Below, in pieces: positions 35,430-44,117 of a stretch of 64,000 nucleotides of DNA (its first letter is position 1; each line of letters opens with the position of its first letter). Where the stretch lies: NCBI GenBank assembly GCA_036323355.1, contig AP028876.1, forward strand, positions 2,666,001 to 2,730,000, in the 5' to 3' direction. Source of the stretch: Gottschalkiaceae bacterium SANA. Lineage in GTDB: Bacteria; Bacillota; Clostridia; Tissierellales; GPF-1. The translations under genes and the position numbers were made by a program. Below the pieces are notes generated by a model, which was given only the letters and a program-made list of their open reading frames with translations, was not told where the DNA came from and did not search any database.

Positions 35430-36045
35430 CGCAAAAACAATTTTCGATAAAGTACGTATAATGGTGTAAATTCGGAAAACGAAAAAATGAGCCACTTGGG
35501 TTCAACCTCGGATAAAATAGAGTTGTCGAAAAACCATCAACCCGAGGAGGAAATACCAAATGACTCAGATTAATGTTACCCTAGATTCCGAAATCTTGCA
35601 CGGACTTTTTTCATCTAACGGCAGAGATGAATCTTTTTCCAAACTATTAGAATGCATTCTTAACTAGGTTTTGAATGCCCAGGCAGCCGAACAAGTTGGA
35701 GCTGAACGTTATGTACGATCTGAGGATCGTAGCGGATATCGAAATTGATTCCGTCTGCGTTCGATGACCACACGAGTTGGAACCATCGAATTACAGGTTC
35801 CAAGATTACGTGATGGTAAGTTTTCAACGGCACTTTTTCACCGCTACCAACGTAGTGAACAAGCCTTGGTCCTCGCCATGATGGAGAATGAAGCATCGCT
35901 TCTTCGGTTAATCGGTGCACTATTGATTGAGCAAGGTGAGAAATGGTCATCTGGCAAGAAGTACCTCTCAATGGAGGAGTACTACCAGTTCCGATCCACT
36001 CATCAAATCACTGCTGTTGCTTAATTGAATACCCGAGGGAAAGTA
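35430..36045 (+). mobile_element. IS256 family element, internally deleted
   Basis: The left end (GTGTAAATTCGG near 35464) and leader are the same as in the inverted fragment at 32565-32885. The element retains the start and end of a transposase gene but has lost the DDE catalytic core, giving a total of about 0.6 kb where a full IS256 is about 1.3 kb. The right end lies near 36045, where it abuts a truncated ATPase gene. It cannot move by itself. Confidence 0.85.
35560..36024 (+). pseudogene. IS256 transposase, deleted and stop-interrupted
   Basis: From the ATG at 35560 the frame reads 35 codons (TQINVTLDSEILHGLFSSNG), then a TAG, then AQAAEQVGAERY and a TGA, then TTRVGTIELQVPRLRDGKF, and passes from ALVLAMME directly into NEASLLRLIGALL, the C-terminal end of the family. 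The central half with the Asp-Asp-Glu triad is missing. One frame is preserved throughout, so the deletion was a multiple of three, followed by point decay. Confidence 0.88.
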
Positions 36046-36211
36046 CACACTTTTCGGACTTGACTTTCTTCGACACCTTGATCAAGAAGGTATTTTTTTA
36101 CAAAACAAGTAAAGATGATTTGCCTGAACGTCTAACACCCGTAATCACCTTAACAAAATCATTGTTTCTAATTTGAATTAGTTTATCTACATACCTATTT
36201 CGATTAATCAT
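36046..36211 (-). pseudogene. AAA_14/DUF4143 ATPase, truncated
   Basis: On the minus strand an ATG at 36211, with GGAGGAG upstream, opens a frame containing FVKVITGVRRSGKSSLL, the Walker A of the large DUF4143-type ATPases. A TAA follows soon after; a shift of one frame resumes as YLLDQGVEESQV, then the gene ends at the IS256 remnant. The IS insertion and a frameshift therefore destroyed a gene normally about 400 codons long. These ATPases are mostly of unknown function. Confidence 0.75.
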
Positions 36212-36447
36212 AAGCTCCTCCTTTTATAATAGAAAAATTTATGCTAATCAACATTTATTCGATTTCTAATAGGAAAATTTTTGATTGCGTTGCTTTTTTC
36301 GACGGAAAAATGATATCCTGATACTTTCTGCTACACTTTTCTAGTAATAGAAGGGATTAGAATAAATGTCAATGAGAAATGCATTCTCCATCATCGCCAT
36401 ACATCCTAAACTCACTGTTCATCTGTTCATTTTTCCATTTACTTACA
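36212..36447. other. AT-rich gap
   Basis: No gene is supported. The stretch probably holds the old promoter of the broken ATPase gene on the minus strand. Confidence 0.35.
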
Positions 36448-36536
36448 CGTTGGTTACTTATTATATAGTTCACCGTACTTTACCCAATCCTTAAAATAAA
36501 TTCGTCTTCCTCACTCATGAGAAAGTCGAATTTTCT
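36448..36536. repeat. Dispersed hairpin repeat, copy 3
   Basis: This is the longest copy: GTTGGTTACTTATTATATAG, then TTCACCGTACTTTACCCAATCC and a hairpin core (AATTCGTCTTCCTCACTC paired imperfectly with ATGAGAAAGTCGAATT). The first half matches 49981-50037; the hairpin half matches 30921-30965 and 34667-34728. Confidence 0.7.
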
Positions 36537-36699
36537 ATAGTTTATAGTCCCATATCTTAATGCCCTTGGAGAAGTCTTGTCCGTTCAATACTACTTATCA
36601 AATTCACCGCTTTTACATAAGTAAATAACCGAGTGCAATCACACACACTTTCAGCTTTGATTCTACTTTTCCCCTTTAATCCTAAGATTAGTACAATTG

Positions 36700-37350
36700 T
36701 CAATCAAAAAAAAGCTTCGTCAAAAGACACTGCGTAAGTTCATTGACATGCGCTAGCATATATCGAGTCATCTCCTTACTAGCATTTTCTGAATCTCTTC
36801 GCGATATTGCCTTTGTTATTGAAACTAAAGCATTGATCATTCGTTCTGACAAGTGTTTTTCATATTGAACATAATTGACGAATCTTAATATCTTGGAATT
36901 TAGTTCCTGAAGGTACTCTTCCACATATACATTCTTAGATGCTGAAGCAATCATATTCAAAAACTCATACTCTTCCTTTACACACTCTCGGTATCTCGCC
37001 TGATCATTAAGGGATTTAATCTGTTCTACAACCGAAAATAGTTTTTGACTCTGCTCTTCCGTCGATCTCATAATTGCTAACTCACATGCTAGTATTTCCA
37101 GTGTTTTTCTCACTTCAAATATGCTGATCATTTCTCGAGCATCGATTTCGGACACATACGTCCCCACTCGTGGCATCAACTTGACAAAACCCTTCTCTGA
37201 TAATTTTATCAAAATCTCCCGGATTGGCGTTCTACTTATGCCAAACTCTTCTGCTAGTGAATTCTCGCTCAACAATTCTCCCGGCACATATTCAATTTCA
37301 ATAATTCTTTTTAATATGATCGAATAAATTCTCCAACTTTCCTCAGTCAT
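36700..37350 (-). CDS. GntR family regulator (FCD subgroup)
   Basis: This encodes a 216-residue regulator. Residues 1-70 form the GntR winged helix (YVPGELLSENSLAEEFGISRTPIREILIKLSEKGFV), and the rest is an all-helical FCD ligand domain (FEVRKTLEILACELA). FCD domains bind organic acids, often with metal. The ATG at 37350 follows AAGGAG; an ATG 11 codons earlier lacks one. It points away from the aconitase-X operon across the IS110 insertion, and is the natural candidate for local control of that operon, as such dehydratases are often under GntR or IclR control. Confidence 0.9.
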   Translation of the reverse strand: MTEESWRIYSIILKRIIEIEYVPGELLSENSLAEEFGISRTPIREILIKLSEKGFVKLMPRVGTYVSEIDAREMISIFEVRKTLEILACELAIMRSTEEQSQKLFSVVEQIKSLNDQARYRECVKEEYEFLNMIASASKNVYVEEYLQELNSKILRFVNYVQYEKHLSERMINALVSITKAISRRDSENASKEMTRYMLAHVNELTQCLLTKLFFD

Positions 37351-37439
37351 AGTTTTCTCCTTGTATAGTGAACTTGTAGTCAAACTACGAGTTCAAGATT
37401 TTTTCTTATATACTGAATATAGTGTTGTGGATTGGTGTG

Positions 37440-37596
37440 TTCTCCTATAGCTTTGACTATTTTTTTAAGGCTCCAACCACATATCTATGTTCTTTTGTTT
37501 ATGAGTTAGATAACGCTAGACGTTTTATCTCGGGCAAGGATACATAACATAGAATCATGTGGAACCACAACTCAAATAATGAAAGGATGTGTTTTT
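37440..37596 (+). ncRNA. Candidate IS110 bridge RNA region
   Basis: IS110 elements encode in their 5' non-coding end a bispecific bridge RNA that guides the recombinase to donor and target DNA. This 157-nt leader is long enough and has pairing segments, such as CCACAT with ATGTGG and GATAACG with CGTTTTATC. I could not fix the two guide loops by eye. Confidence 0.45.
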
Positions 37597-38763
37597 ATGA
37601 TTTATGTTGGCATCGATGTTGCCAAAGACAAGCACGATTGCTTTATCGTAAACTCGGATGGTGAAGTTATCAAAGATGTTTTTACTTTCAAGAACAATTT
37701 GGAAGGTTTCACGCAGTTTTTCTCTGCGATCCCCGATGTTCCTTTGGACAAAATAAAGGTGGGACTAGAAGCTACTGGTCATTACAGCATTAATCTCACG
37801 AATTTCATTAGCAATCATCACCTACCACTAGTAATTCTCAATCCGCTTCAAACCAACCTTTTCAGAAAAGCTCAAACGCTTAGAAAAAGCAAAACGGACA
37901 AGATCGATGCTAAACTTATCGCTTTAATGTTGCAAACGGGTAACTTCGAATCCCACACAAATTTATCATACCATCTGGCAGAATTAAAGTCACTCACTCG
38001 ACATAAATCTAGAATTAAAGAAAATCTCTCCAAGTATAAAATTTCACTGGTACGAATGACAGATATTATGTTTCCAGAACTTGCTTCGGTTGTTTATTCG
38101 ATCAATCAAACGTCGACCTATGCGATTCTAAGAGCTTTCCCGTCTACACAAGCGATTGCTTCTGCTCACCTTACCAAACTCACAACCCTACTGCATCATG
38201 CGTCTCATGGCAAATATGGCAAAATTAAGGCACTTGAAATCCGACAAGCTGCGAGAATATCCATTGGCTCTGAGAGCCGTGCACTCAGCTTTGAACTCAT
38301 CCAGATCGTGCACTTTATCGAATACTACAAGCAAGAAATTGCTCAGATTGATAAAGAGATCAAATCTATCATGGATGAATTGGAAAGCCCGATCCTGAGC
38401 TTCCCAGGTATCTCTTATGGATTGGGATCTGTCATCCTAGCTGAGGTTGGCGATATTCGAAGATTCTCTTCTCCAGCTAAGCTGCTAGCCTTTGCTGGTC
38501 TGGAGCCCTCCACTCATGAATCAGGAAAATTTGTGGGATCGAACATGAGAATGGTAAAACGCGGGTCACCATATTTGCGATGGGCACTTCTTGAAGCTGC
38601 TAGACTCGTTGCTATGAGAGACCAAACTTTTAAAGACTATTATCAGAAAAAGAAAGCTGAAGGTAAGCATCATTATGTTGCTCTGTCTCATGTCGCAAAA
38701 AAACTTGTCCGTGTTCTTTACCACATTTTAGTCAATAATCTAACTTTTCAACCTCAAATTTAG
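37597..38763 (+). CDS. IS110 family transposase
   Basis: This encodes a 388-residue DEDD recombinase. The RuvC-like N-terminus starts YVGIDVAKDKHDCFIV (first acidic Asp6), continues with GLEATGHYS (Glu near 60) and SKTDKIDAKLIALM (Asp102 and Asp105 region). A coiled-coil follows, and the C-terminal Tnp domain has SFPGISYGLGSVILAEVGD, FAGLEPSTHESGKFVG and a Ser-containing segment KRGSPYLRWALLEAA. The ATG at 37597 is preferred over one six codons upstream since an AAAGG site precedes it. The frame is complete, so the element may be active. Confidence 0.93.
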   Translation: MIYVGIDVAKDKHDCFIVNSDGEVIKDVFTFKNNLEGFTQFFSAIPDVPLDKIKVGLEATGHYSINLTNFISNHHLPLVILNPLQTNLFRKAQTLRKSKTDKIDAKLIALMLQTGNFESHTNLSYHLAELKSLTRHKSRIKENLSKYKISLVRMTDIMFPELASVVYSINQTSTYAILRAFPSTQAIASAHLTKLTTLLHHASHGKYGKIKALEIRQAARISIGSESRALSFELIQIVHFIEYYKQEIAQIDKEIKSIMDELESPILSFPGISYGLGSVILAEVGDIRRFSSPAKLLAFAGLEPSTHESGKFVGSNMRMVKRGSPYLRWALLEAARLVAMRDQTFKDYYQKKKAEGKHHYVALSHVAKKLVRVLYHILVNNLTFQPQI

Positions 38764-38963
38764 TTATACCCATCGTCAATCTCATCCAGGAGTAGTTTGC
38801 TACTTCTAATTTGGTGTGCAAATTTTCTTGTTTCAATTCTTATGATAAATTACTCGAATTCTACTTGACTTCATATAGTTAGTCTTATTCCTAAATGATC
38901 CTCTTCACATCTGTAATGCTCTTTTATAAACATCATCACTTTTTACCATCAACTAAACAGTAA

Positions 38964-39004
38964 AAATGGCGTGCCTTCTCGCATATCCGAAAGGCACGCC
39001 ATTT
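38964..39004 (-). terminator. Terminator of aconitase-X operon
   Basis: A perfect 14-bp hairpin (38964-38977 with 38991-39004) is followed on the minus strand by TTTTTAC. It lies 13 bp after the stop of the small-subunit gene. Confidence 0.9.
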
Positions 39005-39016
39005 CTCCATTCACTC

Positions 39017-39442
39017 TTACATCGTTACTTCAATGTAGTCTGCACCTTCAAAAAACTCGATTACTTTCGCATTTTCAAGCTTTTTAAAATCTTCTTCGCT
39101 AACATTTGCGACAGGAATGTTAACACCATAAAAGCTATTCGCTATTAGTGGACCTGTCAGGATCACTGGATCGGTAATAATATTGATCATTGCCGCTGGC
39201 GCTGTCCCTAGCCGAGCCATTTCCATAATCATTGTACCGGCACCACTACTACCTCGACCAAACGGAAACATAAAAACTTTTCCAGCCATGGTCTTTCCAA
39301 AACCGCTGTGTCGTCGATCAGTAATCACACCATCGTTTACGTCAACACCACCCCAAAAACTGAATGAATCGGTTGCATAAAGAACCTCCGCCTTCGCACT
39401 ACCTTTCAGTGCATAACTACAATTAATTCTTATTGTCTCCAT
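39017..39442 (-). CDS. Aconitase X swivel (small) subunit, DUF126
   Basis: This encodes a 141-residue swivel domain that completes the active site of the AcnX dehydratase. The motifs SFWGGVDVNDGVITDRRHSGFGKTMAGKV and PFGRGSSGAGTM (about residues 80-92) are the signature; the second Ser of GRGSS is the expected catalytic base. AAGGAGG precedes the ATG, and the gene overlaps the large-subunit gene by 13 bp. Known two-subunit AcnX enzymes are cis-3-hydroxy-L-proline dehydratase in bacteria and phosphomevalonate dehydratase in archaea. Confidence 0.92.
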   Translation of the reverse strand: METIRINCSYALKGSAKAEVLYATDSFSFWGGVDVNDGVITDRRHSGFGKTMAGKVFMFPFGRGSSGAGTMIMEMARLGTAPAAMINIITDPVILTGPLIANSFYGVNIPVANVSEEDFKKLENAKVIEFFEGADYIEVTM

Positions 39443-40695
39443 GGTTTTGCCTCCTTAACAAGATATCCCGCAATTCCTGTTTCAATGCATTCCTTCAAAC
39501 TTCCAAATACAGGTTGTATACCGGTAAGCCCAAAGCTATATGTTCCAAATTTACCGGAGTTCGACATCATCGTCTCAACACCTCGTTTTTTTGCTCTAAA
39601 TTCAAGAGCACAGCCTTCCTTATATAACTTGATTCCAGCACGTCCTAATTCCTCATGTAACCCTGTATCATGAAGGCGATCTGCGGTATCTCTTCCGACC
39701 GTAATCCAAAATTCCATATTCTCATGAACACGTCTACCATTGAATAACTCAAGCACAAGTCTACAATCGTCATATGAGAAATGTGGACAACCAAGTGTCA
39801 CAATATCAATCTCATGCGTTACCTCGTTATTGGTAAGTTGTTTCTCAGCCTTCACAAGATCCTCAAGTGTAATTGTTTTTACCTCTTTAGGTTCTTTACC
39901 GCCAAATGCCATTTCCATTGTTTGCGCCTCTGGCGTAATACCAATCAAATGAACCAATGCAATACCTCCTGAAGAGGCTGCTGTGGCACAGAAATCTCGA
40001 AGATTTTCATTTCTGTATTTTTTTGGCATGCCTTCCAGTGCCCACACTTTATCGCCTACAATAGAACCATACGCATATGCAACAAGAGCAAACATGCTAT
40101 CATCCTCAAACCATTCCATTTTAATATCATCACCAAGCTTAACAAGACCCTCGGCATATCGATTTTCCTTGATATGCAATCCCGAGTAAGGCACTCGGCC
40201 AGCAATGCCACCAAGCAATTCCAATGGACCAGCATAACGATTTGTACGTGCGCCAATGATTGAGTTATAGTAGCAAATGACATTGGATTCCGCCGAAACA
40301 ATTTGCTGTCCAAAAGAAGGCATATAGCATGATTGATATGGTGCACAAGTCCAAGTTGGAATAGCGCCCAAACACGTATGCGCTGACTCCATGCGCTTGA
40401 TTGCATTCATGATTTTCGGTTCAAAACCTTGTTCATGCCATTTCTCCATGTCAATAGAACATGCATTGGTTGTCGTAGGCACAGCCATCTTGGCTCCCGA
40501 ATTACCTAGCATCTCTACGAAAGCAGCTTGAGCCTCACCCATGTAAACAGCGTTGTCGCTATGACACAAGGTTACTTCAACAAATTCTTCAACACCTTGA
40601 TGTTCCGCCAAGCCCATAAGAACTTCCAAGGCTTTTCTCTTCATTTCACCATGTTTGCCTTCAAGCATTTCTTGTTCATACTTTGTTAGTTTCAT
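39430..40695 (-). CDS. Aconitase X catalytic (large) subunit, DUF521
   Basis: This encodes a 421-residue iron-sulfur dehydratase subunit. Residues KLTKYEQEMLEGKHG at the start, PTTTNACSID, HTCLGAIPTWTCAPYQ and SAESNVICYYNSIIGARTNR are hallmark AcnX motifs, including Cys ligands for the cluster. Late motifs TLGCPHFSYDD and MMSNSGKFGTYS complete the site. The ATG at 40695 has GGAGG just upstream. With the DUF126 protein it should remove water from a beta-hydroxy acid; near RidA and a BCCT transporter, cis-3-hydroxyproline or a related amino or betaine-like compound is the best guess. This is inference. Confidence 0.93.
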   Translation of the reverse strand: MKLTKYEQEMLEGKHGEMKRKALEVLMGLAEHQGVEEFVEVTLCHSDNAVYMGEAQAAFVEMLGNSGAKMAVPTTTNACSIDMEKWHEQGFEPKIMNAIKRMESAHTCLGAIPTWTCAPYQSCYMPSFGQQIVSAESNVICYYNSIIGARTNRYAGPLELLGGIAGRVPYSGLHIKENRYAEGLVKLGDDIKMEWFEDDSMFALVAYAYGSIVGDKVWALEGMPKKYRNENLRDFCATAASSGGIALVHLIGITPEAQTMEMAFGGKEPKEVKTITLEDLVKAEKQLTNNEVTHEIDIVTLGCPHFSYDDCRLVLELFNGRRVHENMEFWITVGRDTADRLHDTGLHEELGRAGIKLYKEGCALEFRAKKRGVETMMSNSGKFGTYSFGLTGIQPVFGSLKECIETGIAGYLVKEAKPWRQ

Positions 40696-40929
40696 ATTTC
40701 CCTCCATCATTCAGTTTCCTGTTATACTAACTTGCATAACTTAAAGTTCAATTATCTAACACATCTCATCATTGTCTCAGAATAACTTGTAATTTTGCGA
40801 TCAGTCACCACAAAGCTCGATTAAGTTCGATTATCCCTTAATACAAACCGTTCGCTTTGCATTTCTTATCTCTACCGTGTCTTTCACTATCTATTCCCAA
40901 GCAATTTATAGATGCCAATAACCACTCGT

Positions 40930-42519
40930 TTAACTCACCTTTTCAATCCGTGCACTCTTTAGTTCTTCCAATTCTTTACGTAAATCTGCCTCGGTTTCAG
41001 CACTCTCTAAATAACACTCCTTCTGCCCTTTAAACGCTGCAATAAAGCACATGATCATAACAAAGGAAATCGGAAGTCCGACAATTACATATAACCCTTT
41101 AACAGAATTGACGCCCCCAGACGCAACTAGCAAGTATGCTGTCACTGCCATAATTAGGCCCATCACAATTTTAATGTTTTTTGGTGCCTCGTCTTCAACA
41201 GTCAAACCTCTCGTGCTAACAGTAGCAAGAACTGCAGCCATTGGATCAGCAAGTGTACTAAAGGATCCGAAAATTGCAACAAGGAATACAACTATCAAGA
41301 CCTTACCAAAAGGTAGCGCGCCAAGAATTTGGAAAACCGCTGCCTGCATACCGAACTCATTTACAGCGCCAATAACATCTACCGCTCCTGAGTATTGCAA
41401 GCTGATTGTCATGCCACCAAAAACCATAATCCAAACCCAACAGAACAATGAAGGAACAACTACGTTTACCGCTACGAATTGTTTTACCGTTCTCCCCTTG
41501 GATAATCTGCTTAAAAACATACCGATAACCGGTGCATAGACAATAAACGATGCCCAGTACTGTACGATCCAATCTGCATACCATGTATCTTGAGGAGCCA
41601 TTGCATTCATCATGAGTGTCTTAGAACCCCAATTATCAATGATACTTCCAACCGCTTCCGTACCGATCTTTGTAATAAATGCTGTATCGCCAAAAATAAA
41701 GACATATACCAACATTCCTATAAATACAGTGATTGTAAACGTAGAAACTCGTTTCAACCCTTTTGCAAGACCTGATACACAGGATAAAATGAAAATGACC
41801 GCTATAATGCTAGCAACGACAAACCAAACAATTGGAGACTGCTTAATGCCAAAAACCGATTCAACACCAGCCCCTATCTGCATAAGTCCAACACCCATCG
41901 AGTTCGCAACTGCACCAGTCAAACAAAATATTGTAAACCCATGGATCACCGTTTCAAGCCAAGGTATTTTTCGCCCAAATGAACTCTCAATAATTGTACC
42001 AAATGATAATTCTTTCTTCTTATTATAAACTGCAAGCGCAAATGCTACCGCACAAATACTATACATAGAATATTGGATAAACGACCAGTTCCACATAGCT
42101 TGAGATACTGCAAATATGCCTGCTTCTCTCGACATCGCTTCTACGCCAGCCGCAACCGGAGGTGAAGTGAAATGATAAATTGGTTCTCCCATTGCCCAGA
42201 ATAATAAGCCGGTGCCAATACCTCCACAAATCGACATAGCAATCCAATGGAACATGCTAAATTCAGGTTTAGCATCAGATCCACCAATTTTAACATCACC
42301 ATATTTCATCACTAGAATCACGAGCACTATCAAGACCGATAGCATTGCCAAAATATTGAAGTACCAACCTACATTTCCTGCCATGGCATAAAGCGTTTTA
42401 TGTAAAAAAGACCCAACTTGTTCTTGAAAAAATACGCCACTTCCAATAAATAAAACTAACGCGACAAATGCCGGCCAGAATGCAGCTTTATTCAACGTTC
42501 CTTTTTTGTTACTTTGCAT
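40930..42519 (-). CDS. BCCT family transporter
   Basis: This encodes a 529-residue symporter or antiporter for quaternary-ammonium or zwitterionic compounds, with 12 membrane helices. The TM3 motif reads GGIGTGLLFWAMGEPIYHF (about 95-113), and the Trp-rich TM8 box is WYADWIVQYWASFIVYAPVIGMFLSRLSKGRT-like, with residues near 315-345. The C-terminus is short with an amphipathic helix and lacks a long osmosensory tail, so a nutritional role is likelier than osmotic. It is 42 bp after the RidA gene and 219 bp before the AcnX genes on the same strand. The glycine pattern differs from sodium-coupled BetP. Confidence 0.93.
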   Translation of the reverse strand: MQSNKKGTLNKAAFWPAFVALVLFIGSGVFFQEQVGSFLHKTLYAMAGNVGWYFNILAMLSVLIVLVILVMKYGDVKIGGSDAKPEFSMFHWIAMSICGGIGTGLLFWAMGEPIYHFTSPPVAAGVEAMSREAGIFAVSQAMWNWSFIQYSMYSICAVAFALAVYNKKKELSFGTIIESSFGRKIPWLETVIHGFTIFCLTGAVANSMGVGLMQIGAGVESVFGIKQSPIVWFVVASIIAVIFILSCVSGLAKGLKRVSTFTITVFIGMLVYVFIFGDTAFITKIGTEAVGSIIDNWGSKTLMMNAMAPQDTWYADWIVQYWASFIVYAPVIGMFLSRLSKGRTVKQFVAVNVVVPSLFCWVWIMVFGGMTISLQYSGAVDVIGAVNEFGMQAAVFQILGALPFGKVLIVVFLVAIFGSFSTLADPMAAVLATVSTRGLTVEDEAPKNIKIVMGLIMAVTAYLLVASGGVNSVKGLYVIVGLPISFVMIMCFIAAFKGQKECYLESAETEADLRKELEELKSARIEKVS

Positions 42520-42561
42520 GGAATTCCCTCCAATTCTAATTTCCCATTCATTACTAAAAAA

Positions 42562-42939
42562 CTACTCGATAAATGCAGTCATAGCCGCTTCGAGTGGTAC
42601 ATCTTTTGGTAAAGCCTCGACTTGAACAAGTACTCTTGTTGGCTTAAGGTCCCCGAAGAATTCAGAATATACCTCGTTTATTGCTGCAAAATCTGAAAGA
42701 TCATTCACAAAAATATCAACCTTTGCGATATTTCCCTTCGTTCCTCCCCCTGCTTCGACAATTGACAGTAAATTATCTAATACAAGCTGCGTGGCTGCCT
42801 TAATTTCATAAACAAATTCACCATCTTTAGTCAGTGGAATTTGTCCTGAAGTGATAATCATATTGCCGAATTTCTTACCATGGCAATATGGTCCCAAAGC
42901 CGGCGATGCAGTTTTACTTGTGATCTGTTCTAATTTCAT
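42562..42939 (-). CDS. RidA family protein
   Basis: This encodes a 125-residue Rid protein that hydrolyses reactive enamines and imines. The pattern ALGPYCHGKKFGNMIITSGQIPL near the start, a Lys/Gly-rich middle and KPTRVLVQVEALPKDVPLEA near the end fit; the usual RidA Arg appears as Arg102 (PTRVLVQ). AAGGAGG precedes the ATG. It leads the RidA-BCCT pair and matches a dehydratase that yields a cyclic imine or enamine. A cre-like site lies about 150 bp upstream. Confidence 0.92.
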   Translation of the reverse strand: MKLEQITSKTASPALGPYCHGKKFGNMIITSGQIPLTKDGEFVYEIKAATQLVLDNLLSIVEAGGGTKGNIAKVDIFVNDLSDFAAINEVYSEFFGDLKPTRVLVQVEALPKDVPLEAAMTAFIE

Positions 42940-43093
42940 TTTTTTGCCTCCTTATTCTTCTATTTCGTCTCATCTCATTTACCATATTTTTTACTCATTT
43001 AACCCCCCTCCCATTAAATACACGTCCAACCGTGATGGATCTACGATAACAATCACTCGAAACGATTTAAATTTTATCTTTAAAAGCTAGCTT

Positions 43094-43107
43094 TGAAAAC
43101 GTTTACC
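43094..43107. promoter_or_regulatory. cre-like site (CcpA)
   Basis: TGAAAACGTTTACC matches the catabolite-responsive consensus TGWAARCGYTWNCW at 13 of 14 positions. It lies about 155 bp before the RidA start and implies glucose repression of the RidA-BCCT and possibly AcnX genes. The real promoter was not fixed. Confidence 0.6.
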
Positions 43108-43119
43108 ATTTGATGTGTT

Positions 43120-43151
43120 TTTTGCGGCTTGATATAATCACAAGCCGCAAA
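43120..43151. other. Hairpin between YitT gene and RidA promoter
   Basis: TTTTGCGGCTT pairs with AAGCCGCAAA across an 11-nt loop. It follows the minus-strand YitT gene by about 85 bp and is followed by As on that strand, so it would be a weak terminator at best. Confidence 0.45.
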
Positions 43152-43236
43152 GAATTTCTTGCAGTTTCATTGCTATATGAATAAAGGGGTATTCATCCAT
43201 TTATTATCTTCAATTTGTTAATTTTCTACTTCTGGC

Positions 43237-44055
43237 CTATTTGATCTCACCAAAAGAGTAATCCAAATCAAAGGTTGCACAACTTGCTTGCTCATCATAT
43301 TTCTCTGCAAGCCGTTGCAGTTTGCTTACGTCTGTCTTACGTGTAATAAACACCAATGTTCTTGAATCTGCACTCTCTTCTTGCCAGATTCGACCTTGAA
43401 GCATTTCCTTAGCAGCATTTTCAAGCTCCGCCTTCTTTTCTGTAACAATGATCGAGAGACTGTCCACCTTGAATCCATACATCACTTTATTAATGACAAT
43501 CACACAAATATAAAGATTGATCAAAGAATACAGCAATAGCTCCCAATTGCGTAAGAGCATCGATCCCACCAAAATAATTATAAAATCTCCAATTAATAAA
43601 ATGTTTCCCATTGGAATATGTGGATATTTCTTTAGAATTAAGCGCCCCACAACGGTTGTCCCACCTGTCGTTCCACCGGCATCAAGCAACAAACCTAAAC
43701 CAAGACCCATGACAACTGCGCCAAAAATCGATGCAAGCATCACATTTTCAGTAAATGGCTTCATGAAAGACCAGGCGTCAATTAATACAGATGAAAGAAA
43801 AACGGAATAGCCTGTATAAATAAGCAACTTTTTACCAATAACAATGGTTCCAATAATAACAAGCGGTACATTGATAATAATACTGAGCATGCCAATTGGA
43901 AAACCTGTTAACGCTTTTACTACAACTCCTATTCCCGTAACGCTACCGGGGATAATGTGCACTGGATCTATAAAGAGTACCACCGAAAGAGCATACAGTA
44001 CACAACCAATTGTTAATTTTATTAATTCAATGCCTGTATTTTTATTAAATTGCAT
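43237..44055 (-). CDS. YitT family membrane protein (DUF2179)
   Basis: This encodes 272 residues: five membrane helices in the first 175 with GSVTGIGVVVKALTGFPIGMLS (about 36-57) and LLDAGGTTGGTTVVGRLI (about 122-139), then a cytoplasmic DUF2179 domain (RTLVFITRKTDVSKLQRLAEK). Members are widespread in Firmicutes, with unknown transport or regulatory roles. It follows the acyl-CoA synthetase gene by 62 bp on the same strand and may be part of the catabolic operon. Confidence 0.9.
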   Translation of the reverse strand: MQFNKNTGIELIKLTIGCVLYALSVVLFIDPVHIIPGSVTGIGVVVKALTGFPIGMLSIIINVPLVIIGTIVIGKKLLIYTGYSVFLSSVLIDAWSFMKPFTENVMLASIFGAVVMGLGLGLLLDAGGTTGGTTVVGRLILKKYPHIPMGNILLIGDFIIILVGSMLLRNWELLLYSLINLYICVIVINKVMYGFKVDSLSIIVTEKKAELENAAKEMLQGRIWQEESADSRTLVFITRKTDVSKLQRLAEKYDEQASCATFDLDYSFGEIK

Positions 44056-44117
44056 TTTGAACCATCCTGTTTTAAATTTGCTAATCCCTCAAATCGATAC
44101 GAGCTTAAACTTTTTTT

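Larger units (their letters stand above)
37432..38818 (+). mobile_element. IS110 family insertion sequence
   Basis: An intact-looking transposase gene is flanked by about 165 bp of 5' and 48 bp of 3' non-coding sequence. The 8-mer TTGGTGTG occurs at 37432-37439 and again at 38811-38818, giving a 1.39-kb unit of the usual IS110 size. IS110 elements lack inverted repeats but carry a short core at both junctions, so this 8-mer is a candidate core. The element sits between the GntR gene and the end of the aconitase-X operon. Confidence 0.7.
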
